Below, one piece after another: positions 13,269-19,242 of a DNA stretch of 27,060 nucleotides (the stretch's first letter is position 1; each line of letters begins with the position of its first letter). The position numbers were made by a program, and so were the translations under genes. Source of the DNA: CAINDI01 sp037127585 (GTDB taxonomy: Bacteria > Verrucomicrobiota > Verrucomicrobiia > Palsa-1439); assembly GCA_037127585.1 (NCBI GenBank), contig JBAXYB010000033.1, positions 1-27,060 of the forward strand. Direction: 5' to 3'. A model generated the notes under the pieces. That model saw nothing but the letters and a program-made list of their open reading frames with translations, had not been told where the DNA came from and made no database searches.

Positions 13269-14330
13269 ATGAGAATCAAACACGTAACCAACGAAGTCGC
13301 CCACATCTGGGCCCACCAAACCTACGCCAAACACGGCGCCGCCGAGAATAACGCGCGGCACGGAAACCTCTACTTCGACGGCGACACCATCTACAGCTAC
13401 GGCGCGCACTTCCCCATTGCGCGCCACGTCATCGCGAAGGATGGCAAGCCGACGATCCTGTTTACCACGCGCAGCTACAGCGTGACGACGGCTGGGCACA
13501 TCCGAGAGGTCCGCGGCGCGATCCCGCACGGCGTGCGCGTGCTCAACGTCGAACGGCCGGACCAAACGCCGGATAGCGCCGTGCTCGATTCGATCCAGGT
13601 CGAAATCGACGCGGCGAATATCGAGGCGCGCAACTACCGCGCGAAGGTCGGCGCGCGTCACGCGGCGCTTCAGCTCGAAGGCCTCGTCGCCCGCGCCAAC
13701 GCCATCAGTCAGGCGTTCAAACTCCGGCGGAAGTTCAAAGTGCCTGCCGACTGGGCCGCCGTGCGCGCAGAGGGCGACCGGCTGGCAGAAGAGCACGGGG
13801 CGAAGGTCGAAGCGCGCCGTGCGCAGGAGGCGGCACGTCACGCCGCCCGCAACGCCGCCCAGATTGCGACGTTCGACGCGGTCTATGCCGCCTGGAAAGC
13901 CGACGGCACGCTGCCGGAAGAGCTGCCGGACCTCCCCTGGTCCGCCCGCGGCGACCGGGAAGTCCAGATTGAAGAGCTGGGGGCGGCCAAAAACGCCGTC
14001 GAACTCGACGCCTGGAAAGCCGGCACGTCGAACGACATCTCGTTCCTGGGCTACGGCGGAAAGGCCTATCTCCGGCTGAACCCGGCGGATCCGGCAGTGG
14101 TGGAAACGACGAAACGCGCCAGCGTGCCGACGGCGCACGTCGTCCGCGCGTTGCCTTTGGTCCTCGGGATCATCCGCGCCGGCAAGACCTGGGCGACCAA
14201 CGGTCACACGATCCATATCGGCGCCTACAAACTCGACGAGATCGAAGCCGACGGCACGGTCCGCGCCGGCTGCCACACCTTCACGCGCGCCGAGATCGAA
14301 CGCTTCGCGGAGGTGCTCGGGGTCAAGTGA
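13269..14330 (+). CDS. Conserved phage/plasmid-type protein of unknown function
   Basis: A 353-residue protein. The N-terminal 80 residues contain VAHIWAHQTYAKHG, NLYFDGDTIYSYGAHFPIAR and TTAGHIREVRGA. I associate this pattern (VAH-WAHQ, F---TIYSYG-HFPIA) with an uncharacterised domain in many phage and plasmid proteins; the biochemical role is not known to me. Residues about 150-215 are Ala/Arg/Glu-rich and helical (RRAQEAARHAARNAAQ), probably coiled coil. The C-terminal part has LGIIRAGKTWATNGHTIHIG and a GCHTFTRAEIERFA helix. Start ATG 13269 follows the AAAGGACTAGCA leader. It is the first gene of block 2, and its stop lies 3 bases before the hammerhead ribozyme motif. Confidence 0.75.
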   Translation: MRIKHVTNEVAHIWAHQTYAKHGAAENNARHGNLYFDGDTIYSYGAHFPIARHVIAKDGKPTILFTTRSYSVTTAGHIREVRGAIPHGVRVLNVERPDQTPDSAVLDSIQVEIDAANIEARNYRAKVGARHAALQLEGLVARANAISQAFKLRRKFKVPADWAAVRAEGDRLAEEHGAKVEARRAQEAARHAARNAAQIATFDAVYAAWKADGTLPEELPDLPWSARGDREVQIEELGAAKNAVELDAWKAGTSNDISFLGYGGKAYLRLNPADPAVVETTKRASVPTAHVVRALPLVLGIIRAGKTWATNGHTIHIGAYKLDEIEADGTVRAGCHTFTRAEIERFAEVLGVK

Positions 14331-14333
14331 CTC

Positions 14334-14386
14334 TCTGTCCTGAAGAGCCCGGAAGGGCGAAACCGGCACCGGCGCCGGTCGACAGA
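14334..14386 (+). ncRNA. Hammerhead ribozyme, type I
   Basis: All invariant core positions of the hammerhead are present in order. Stem I is TCTGTC (14334-14339) with GACAGA (14381-14386). The CUGANGA box is CTGAAGA (14340-14346). Stem II is GCCC-GGAA-GGGC (14347-14358) with the favoured G10.1-C11.1 closing pair. The GAAA box is 14359-14362. Stem III is CCGGC (14363-14367) with GCCGG (14374-14378) plus the A15.1-U16.1 pair (14362/14379). The cleavage-site triplet is GUC, with cleavage predicted after C14380. Ends lie in stem I, hence type I. It begins 3 bases after the upstream stop, so terminating ribosomes could mask it. Cleavage would give the downstream gene a 33-base leader with a 5'-hydroxyl. 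Activity is inferred from the match, not shown. Confidence 0.85.
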
Positions 14387-14394
14387 TAAACCAA

Positions 14395-14412
14395 CAACGA
14401 AAGGACTAGCAC
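14395..14412 (+). promoter_or_regulatory. Repeated ribosome-binding leader, copy 2
   Basis: CAACGAAAGGACTAGCAC, identical over 18 bases to the leader at 15044-15061. It directly precedes ATG 14414 and would lie in the 33-base leader left after hammerhead cleavage. Confidence 0.7.
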
Positions 14413-14413
14413 A

Positions 14414-15040
14414 ATGGACAGCGAAATACTCGAAACCAAAAACGGTTATACAGTGCGGATCGAACAGGACCAGGACGCGCAATCGCCCAGCGAATATCAG
14501 TACGAAGGCGCTTTCCTCGTGGCGTGGCACAGTGACTTCTACGTGCGGCCGCCGGGCGATAAAAGCCGTCGCACGGACCCGCAGGGCGACATCGACCAAT
14601 TCAAAAAGACCCATCATATCTTTTTGATCGAGGCCTATATCCACAGTGGCGTGCGCATCGCCTTTGCGAGCGAAGGCAACTTCTGCGACCGGCGCTGGGA
14701 CGTGTCGAATCCGGTCGGGTTCATCGCCCTCGCGAAGGACGAGTGGAAGACGCGCAGCAAGAAAGCCGAGAAGTACGCCCGGGCATTGATCGAGACGTGG
14801 AACCAGTACCTGTCCGGCGACGTCTGGGGTTACGTCGTGGAGAAGGACGGCGAGCACGTCGACAGCTGCTGGGGATTTTTCGGCCGCGAATACGCCGAAA
14901 CAGAAGCACGCGCGGCGCTGAACTCGGCATTCGAAGCCGCACGGGAGGAAATCGAAGCGTCGAAAGGGCCGGACCTCCCGGGCCTCGTCACGGCCGCCCG
15001 GGCCATTGGCAAGCTCGAAATCGTTCACATCGAAAACTGA
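14414..15040 (+). CDS. Conserved phage-type protein of unknown function
   Basis: A 208-residue soluble protein. A central YLSGDVWGYVVEKDGEHVD segment followed by SCWGFFGREYAETEAR is a pattern I associate with uncharacterised phage and plasmid proteins (GDV-GYVVE-----DSCWGFYG-EYA--EA). The N-terminal part has beta-like stretches (GYTVRIEQDQDAQSPSEYQY); residues about 115-130 are a Lys/Arg helix (DEWKTRSKKAEKYARALIE). No catalytic motif is obvious. Translation probably depends on the AAAGGACTAGCAC leader. It lies downstream of the hammerhead motif, so its mRNA may be separated from that of the preceding gene. Confidence 0.75.
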   Translation: MDSEILETKNGYTVRIEQDQDAQSPSEYQYEGAFLVAWHSDFYVRPPGDKSRRTDPQGDIDQFKKTHHIFLIEAYIHSGVRIAFASEGNFCDRRWDVSNPVGFIALAKDEWKTRSKKAEKYARALIETWNQYLSGDVWGYVVEKDGEHVDSCWGFFGREYAETEARAALNSAFEAAREEIEASKGPDLPGLVTAARAIGKLEIVHIEN

Positions 15041-15043
15041 ACC

Positions 15044-15061
15044 CAACGAAAGGACTAGCAC
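15044..15061 (+). promoter_or_regulatory. Repeated ribosome-binding leader, copy 3
   Basis: CAACGAAAGGACTAGCAC, ending 4 bases before ATG 15066. It decides the start of the following gene, since an open frame continues upstream over the preceding gene. Confidence 0.7.
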
Positions 15062-15065
15062 GAAC

Positions 15066-15563
15066 ATGAAAAAACTCACACGATCCGAATTCCTCGCGCG
15101 GTACGACGAGAGCGTCCACGCGCGAATCATCGCCAACGCCGGCAAGCCGGGCGTCGACGCCGTCGTCTCCTTCGAATGCCTCGACTTCAACAGCTCCCGC
15201 CTTGGCGACCGCACCGCGTGCATCGTCGGCCCAGGCTGCACGTTTAAGAGCGTCGCCGCGGCCGAGGGGAAGTGGTTGAACGACCTCCCCAGCCAGCGCC
15301 AGTACGCGCACGAATACGTCGACGCCGCGGACCTGGTCGGCGTGCGAAGTCTCAACGACCGCATTGCCCAGTCACACGAGCAGCAGCTCCGCGGCGTGGA
15401 CTACCAGGACGCCGCATTCAACGCGTGCAACGGCCGGCCCGGCGACTTCGACGCGGACGACATCTGCGCCCTCGAATCGAATCCGGATCCGGGTTGCCCG
15501 TGCCGGACGTGCTGGGCTTTCGACTGGGCCGCCGCGGACGAAGCGATCGGAGGTGCCGATTGA
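15066..15563 (+). CDS. Unknown early-block protein with C-terminal Cys cluster
   Basis: A 165-residue protein starting MKKLTRSEFLARYDESVHAR. A Cys cluster near the end (ICALESNPDPGCPCRTCWAF) with C-x-C-x2-C could bind a metal. The middle has VSFECLDFNSSRLGDRTACI and a GPGCTFKSVAAAEGKWL helix. I do not recognise a family. Start ATG 15066 is fixed by the repeated leader. Its stop overlaps the next start (TTGA), so the two are probably translated together. Confidence 0.7.
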   Translation: MKKLTRSEFLARYDESVHARIIANAGKPGVDAVVSFECLDFNSSRLGDRTACIVGPGCTFKSVAAAEGKWLNDLPSQRQYAHEYVDAADLVGVRSLNDRIAQSHEQQLRGVDYQDAAFNACNGRPGDFDADDICALESNPDPGCPCRTCWAFDWAAADEAIGGAD

Positions 15564-15787
15564 AAGTCTTCACCGCCACCGCGCCGGCCGCCTGGGCCAG
15601 CTACTTAATCAACAACGACGACAGCGGGCTCGACCGGGCCGAGCTGGCCGCCGCGGACAAATGGATCCGCCGCATGGACCTCGGCCGGCCCATCAGCTGC
15701 GAGCCCGCCGGCATCACGCGGTATCACGACGCCGTCACGGAGTGCCCATATCTGGCCGAATGCGAGACATACACGTTCCTCGTTTAG
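15560..15787 (+). CDS. Small conserved-looking phage protein, TTG start
   Basis: A 75-residue protein read from TTG 15560 (MKVFTATAPAAWASYLINND). GGAGG lies 5 bases upstream, and the start overlaps the preceding stop as TTGA; both support the unusual start codon. The layout WASYLINNDDSGLDRAELAA, then a W-I-R-R helix and a C-terminal ECETYTFLV, matches a class of short phage/plasmid proteins (LINGD-SGL----...---YTF) of unknown function. The longer frame that starts at 15272 lies over the upstream gene and is rejected. Confidence 0.7.
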   Translation: MKVFTATAPAAWASYLINNDDSGLDRAELAAADKWIRRMDLGRPISCEPAGITRYHDAVTECPYLAECETYTFLV

Positions 15788-15910
15788 GACTATCAAACTC
15801 GCCCAGGCCCGTCTAGTCCCGGGCTGGCCGGCGACGCCGAGTGCGTCGTCGGCCCGGGCGAGTGATTTTAACCAACAATGCCGGGCTGAACCCGGCGGAA
15901 AGAGCGAAGC
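15788..15910 (+). other. Intercistronic region with two hairpins
   Basis: A long hairpin spans 15818-15858: CCGGCGACGC pairs with GCGTCGTCGG (one G-U) and CCCGGGC with GCCCGGG past a three-base bulge. It is followed only by a short T-run (GATTTTA). A second hairpin, GCCGGG-CTGAA-CCCGGC (15880-15896), lies just before the next gene. The first could attenuate transcription; neither matches a ribozyme or riboswitch I recognise. Confidence 0.5.
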
Positions 15911-16090
15911 ATGATCGAAACGACCGTGAAGTATGGCGAGCACACCTATCGCCGCGACGAGCAGGGACATTGGTACGAGCCCGGCGGCCGACGTGTTCGC
16001 GACGCTTGGCGACTCGACATCCTCGACAGCACAGCTGAACCAGGACACAAAACTGAACCCGAAAATGCCACCGGCAAGTGGCTCGAATAA
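15911..16090 (+). CDS. Short protein, unknown
   Basis: A 59-residue protein starting MIETTVKYGEHTYRRDEQGH, followed by WYEPGGRRVRDAWRLDILD and a polar tail ending GKWLE. The beta-hairpin-like YGEHTYRRDEQGHWYEPGG could be a small WW-like or tail-peptide fold, but no family is recognised. GGAAAGAGCGAAGC precedes the ATG. It is too short and unusual to place functionally; good spacing with the next gene supports it. Confidence 0.55.
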   Translation: MIETTVKYGEHTYRRDEQGHWYEPGGRRVRDAWRLDILDSTAEPGHKTEPENATGKWLE

Positions 16091-16099
16091 AGGAAACCC

Positions 16100-16270
16100 A
16101 TGGCAAGTTACACGTACAAGCTGAAAAACAAGCAGCGGCTAATGTCCGCGGCCGGCGGGCGATCCAAGACGCCGGCCCAGGCGGCACACCGCAAAGGACT
16201 GAACAAACTCTGCGTCGAAGCGAAGCTACGGCAGAAAAAGCGAGCTGAACTCGGCGACTTCGTCGACTAA
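16100..16270 (+). CDS. Short basic protein, unknown
   Basis: A 56-residue, Lys/Arg-rich protein (MASYTYKLKNKQRLMSAAGG, then KTPAQAAHRKGLNKL and a charged C-terminal helix). AAAGGAAACCC, a good ribosome site, lies just before the ATG. It may bind nucleic acid. It is the last gene of block 2; its stop is 17 bases before the terminator stem. Confidence 0.6.
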   Translation: MASYTYKLKNKQRLMSAAGGRSKTPAQAAHRKGLNKLCVEAKLRQKKRAELGDFVD

Positions 16271-16287
16271 CGATCCGCCACAACGAG

Positions 16288-16326
16288 CGCCCCGTCCTTG
16301 GGAGTAGGACGGGGCGTTTTTGTTTT
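16288..16326 (+). terminator. Intrinsic terminator of block 2
   Basis: Perfect 10-bp stem CGCCCCGTCC / GGACGGGGCG (16288-16297, 16307-16316), 9-base loop, then TTTTTGTTTT. It is oriented to stop plus-strand transcription; no T-run lies on the other side. Confidence 0.93.
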
Positions 16327-16588
16327 ACTGCTAGTTATTGCGCGCGGTAGGCGCACTTTAACTATCATTTTCGAGTAATTAACCCGAGAAACGGCGGATA
16401 ATTACCAACGGAGGTAATTGCCCGGGATTCCCGCACGATAGCGCACGGAGTTGCACGGTATTTCGCCTAAATGCCCCGTCAGGGGATTATCTGGGTAACA
16501 CAATACACCAAATATGTTGTACTTTTGTGCCAAAACGTAGGCAGTTCCCAACAATTGCCGACATTCCGGCACATCACCGAAAACATCT
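16327..16588. other. Convergent intergenic region
   Basis: No gene seen. It lies between the block 2 terminator and the end of the primase-helicase gene on the other strand. AATTACC-AACGGA-GGTAATT (16400-16419) is a 7-bp hairpin with AT-rich surroundings but no T-run, so it is at most a weak terminator for block 3. The 3' half holds GGATTATCTGGGTAACACAA, which shares TTATCTGGG with 23271. Confidence 0.45.
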
Positions 16589-18658
16589 TCAGTTCGGCGC
16601 CGGATCCAAGCGCAGCCAGAACTTCGGCACGGTCGGCTTTTCCACCAACGACAGCACGACGTCGCCCAGCGTGACCGGTCCTTTATCCTTCAGATATTTC
16701 TGGATCGAGTTCGAGATCGTCGTCGCCGCGCGCCCTTCGTCCTTGGCCGTCTCCACGATCGCCTTCGCCAGGTCCGCCACGGGGCGCTCGCTGCCGGCCG
16801 TTAAGAGGCTGGCGGCGCGTTCGACTTCGCTCGGGTGACCGTACTGCGATTTCTTCAGGACCGCATCGAGCGTCACGCGTTGCAGCGTGCCGACGTGCTC
16901 GCCATTGGACAGATGCACATCGATCTTTTTAAACCAACGGATTTCCGACGACGGCGGCGCGAGGTTGATCTTCGCATCGTCGACGCGCACGTACCAGCTG
17001 CGTTGATCCTGGGCGATCCCGTAGTGCTTCGCATCGTCTTCACCCATGGTCGTGATCGTGTGGGCCAAACGCATCGCATTGACGAAGCTGGACGCGCCGC
17101 GGGACATCTCCGCATCGCCTTCCCCGCCGGCCGCGGACCGCTTCCGCGTATGGTGGACCAGGTGGACGCTGATCTGGTGCCGATGGGCGAAGTCTGTAAA
17201 GACTTCCGCGACCTTGTCCACCGCGACGTTGTCATTCTCCGGCGCGTCGTGGAGACGCACAAACGGATCGCCCACGAACAGGACCGCTTTGGTCTCGGCG
17301 ATCATCTTATCGAGCAGCGCCACGGCGCGCGGATCGGCGCAGAAACTCTGCCGATCGTTCGCCAGGCCCACGACGCGCAGCTTCAGATCGCGACCGGACA
17401 CGAGATAGATCGGGTGATATTTCTTGCCGTCGAGGTCGGCCAGGTTTACCCCGTAGAACTTCGCCACGGCCGCCAGGCGCATCCGCAGCTCGTCGCCGCC
17501 GTCCTCTGCGTTGAAAAGCACGCACGGACCGGCCTGATGGACCACCTCGCCGGCGATGTCCTTGCGTCCGGTCGCGACGGCCAACGCTTCGAGATATGTC
17601 AGGTTTGACTTGCCGACGCCACCGGGGGAAAAGGTGCCGGTGATATAGCCACGAAGCAGCCGGCGACCCAGTACCCAACGCCGCTGAGGGATGGAGAGCT
17701 CGACGATGTCTCGCCCACGAATCCACGGGATGTCGCCGACGACGGCTTGAGCCGGCGCTGGAGTTCCGCGGGACTCGGCAGGGATCGGCTGAAAGGCTTC
17801 ACGAGCCACGGTTGCAAGGGCGGCGGGGGTTTTACTCCCCGCAGGGGAGAGGGCATATCGGTACGCATTGTCGGATTTCCTTTCGAGTTCCTCGGGCGTC
17901 CACGGCGGAAACGCCTTCGAGTCGTTGTAGTGCTCCAGGATCAGCTCCACCGCTTTCTCTTTGCTGACCCCACCGTCGCGGAGCGGCATAAATACCCGCT
18001 TTACCAGTACGTCATCGCCATTCTGCCCCTGGATCGACTCGGGCGCGTCGTTTTCCAGCCAATTTACTGCCCAGGCGATATATTCCGCGCGATCGGGCTC
18101 GGTCATCCACGAGTCCGCGATCGGCGACCGCGCCGCGGCTTTGCCCGCGCGCTCGATCAGCCAGCCGACGCACTTCGACGTCGGCAGGGAATTGCTGATC
18201 CAGTACGATTTACCAGACACTGTGCTGCCATAGAGGACGACATACCCACCATTCGATTTCAGATCGAGGCCGACGCCTAGGCCATTCACGGAACGGCACT
18301 GGCCGGTGTAATAGAGATGCTTCCCGCCGGTCGGCGTGGTCACGGTGAACGTATCACGCAGCAGCTTGCCGCCGTGCTCTGTCTCTAAAAGCAGAAGCGA
18401 TTCGAGACCATTCTTGCCGTCCTTCAGATCGATGTCGACAACGGCCAGATTGCTCTTGCCGCAGTCGACGCCCCAGTTGCAGTCCGGATATTTCGCGGAC
18501 CAACTGCGGACGCGCTCGGCCAGATGGGTCGAATGCTCGCGCCAGGGCAGCAGTGGTTTCTTGGTGTTCGGCACGAGCGGAAAAACACTCCAGCCGCGGC
18601 GACACGCTTCGAGAGCGGCGTCGAGAGGCGAGGGGGCGAGGAAGTCAAGGTCGATCAC
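16589..18658 (-). CDS. Prim-Pol primase fused to RepA-like (AAA_25) helicase
   Basis: Replicative primase-helicase of 689 residues. N-terminal AEP/Prim-Pol domain (about 10-160): NTKKPLLPWREHST, VVDIDLKDGKNG with the D75-x-D77 metal pair, TPTGGKHLYY with H114, and LDLKSNGGYVVLYGS. A linker follows, then a RecA-type ATPase (about 305-590): Walker A GGVGKS (346-351), NAEDGGDELRMRL, Walker B VLFVGD (D464) and VHLVHHTRK. The C-terminal 90 residues are probably a winged helix. I choose GTG 18658 (GTGA overlap with the lysin stop) because the ATG 25 codons upstream lies wholly inside the lysin gene. It is the only replication gene on this strand; the others are in block 4. Confidence 0.9.
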   Translation of the reverse strand: MIDLDFLAPSPLDAALEACRRGWSVFPLVPNTKKPLLPWREHSTHLAERVRSWSAKYPDCNWGVDCGKSNLAVVDIDLKDGKNGLESLLLLETEHGGKLLRDTFTVTTPTGGKHLYYTGQCRSVNGLGVGLDLKSNGGYVVLYGSTVSGKSYWISNSLPTSKCVGWLIERAGKAAARSPIADSWMTEPDRAEYIAWAVNWLENDAPESIQGQNGDDVLVKRVFMPLRDGGVSKEKAVELILEHYNDSKAFPPWTPEELERKSDNAYRYALSPAGSKTPAALATVAREAFQPIPAESRGTPAPAQAVVGDIPWIRGRDIVELSIPQRRWVLGRRLLRGYITGTFSPGGVGKSNLTYLEALAVATGRKDIAGEVVHQAGPCVLFNAEDGGDELRMRLAAVAKFYGVNLADLDGKKYHPIYLVSGRDLKLRVVGLANDRQSFCADPRAVALLDKMIAETKAVLFVGDPFVRLHDAPENDNVAVDKVAEVFTDFAHRHQISVHLVHHTRKRSAAGGEGDAEMSRGASSFVNAMRLAHTITTMGEDDAKHYGIAQDQRSWYVRVDDAKINLAPPSSEIRWFKKIDVHLSNGEHVGTLQRVTLDAVLKKSQYGHPSEVERAASLLTAGSERPVADLAKAIVETAKDEGRAATTISNSIQKYLKDKGPVTLGDVVLSLVEKPTVPKFWLRLDPAPN

Positions 18659-19017
18659 TTGAGCAACGCCTGCACTTTCTTCCAGTACGGGAGCGTCGCT
18701 TTTTTCTTCCAGCCCACTGGGCCGCCGTCCCACATCCGACAGTAGACTTCGAGCGTCGGCTGCTTCCCGGTCTCGCGCTGATACGCGCCGCCGTAATAGT
18801 CCAGGTACGTCGCGCAGATCGCCTCACTGCGTTCCTTGTTGCGGCGATCCTCTAAACTCCAAAGTGTCCGCCCCGTGATGCGGTTCACGTCGGCAATCAC
18901 GATCGGGTGAATCTGCAACACCCCGACCGCGAGACCGCCGTCGCCGTCCGGTGGGTTGGGTTGATTGCCGGACTCCACGGCGATCAACAGGGCTACTACG
19001 TGCGCTAAAGATATCAT
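18655..19017 (-). CDS. Lysozyme-like transglycosylase (phage lysin or virion muralytic enzyme)
   Basis: A 120-residue protein in which E15 of LLIAVESGNQPNPPDGDGG is the likely catalytic Glu, followed by LAVGVLQIHPIVIADVNRIT. This ESG-N-P---GDGG-A-G-LQI pattern is that of small SLT-like phage transglycosylases that cut peptidoglycan glycan chains. A later RSEAICATYLDYYGG and CRMWDGGPVGWKK complete the fold. The start ATG 19017 follows GAAAGGGAGAGACG; an upstream in-frame start at 19092 has no ribosome site. The N-terminus is mildly hydrophobic but too short for a clear signal peptide. It is first in block 3 and coupled to the primase-helicase gene. Confidence 0.83.
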   Translation of the reverse strand: MISLAHVVALLIAVESGNQPNPPDGDGGLAVGVLQIHPIVIADVNRITGRTLWSLEDRRNKERSEAICATYLDYYGGAYQRETGKQPTLEVYCRMWDGGPVGWKKKATLPYWKKVQALLK

Positions 19018-19060
19018 CGTCTCTCCCTTTCTTTTCGAACATTTCGTTTCTACGGTGGGC

Positions 19061-19092
19061 ACGCTAGCAATCAGCTTACTGTTAGTCAACAA
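19061..19092 (-). promoter_or_regulatory. Candidate block 3 promoter
   Basis: On the minus strand TTGTTGACT (19092-19084) supplies -35 TTGACT; after 17 bases comes TAGCGT (19066-19061), a weak -10. TTGTTGACT and a GCTGATT element in the spacer are shared with the block 1 candidate promoter. Confidence 0.45.
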
Positions 19093-19191
19093 TCATCTGC
19101 TCAAAGCGGCTGATTCGGCATTTTTAGGCGTCGAATTTTGCAATGCCCGCTTGGTCGAAATGAACAAAATGCAAAAAGTAACATTTTTCTC

Positions 19192-19220
19192 TTGTTACGC
19201 GGCGTAACGCCGGCTAGAGT
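19192..19220 (+). promoter_or_regulatory. Candidate block 4 promoter overlapped by a CGTAAC palindrome
   Basis: TTGTTA (19192-19197), a 17-base spacer and TAGAGT (19215-19220). The palindrome GTTACGC-G-GCGTAAC (19194-19208) covers the -35 edge and spacer, an operator-like position. The element resembles the dyad at the block 2 promoter. Confidence 0.5.
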
Positions 19221-19226
19221 GTGGGG

Positions 19227-19240
19227 AAGAAAGACCTACT
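19227..19240 (+). promoter_or_regulatory. Repeated block 4 leader, copy 1
   Basis: AAGAAAGACCTACT lies two bases before the TTG start of the SNF2 gene. The same 14 bases precede the DUF2815 gene, and a variant (AAGAAAGAGACCACC, 20971) precedes the 147-residue gene. Confidence 0.6.
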
Positions 19241-19242
19241 GA

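Noticed and set aside
13215..14369. Minus-strand open frame of 384 codons
   Set aside because: Covers the 353-residue plus-strand gene, which has the leader, ribosome site and a recognisable N-terminal domain; the antisense product is a composition artefact.
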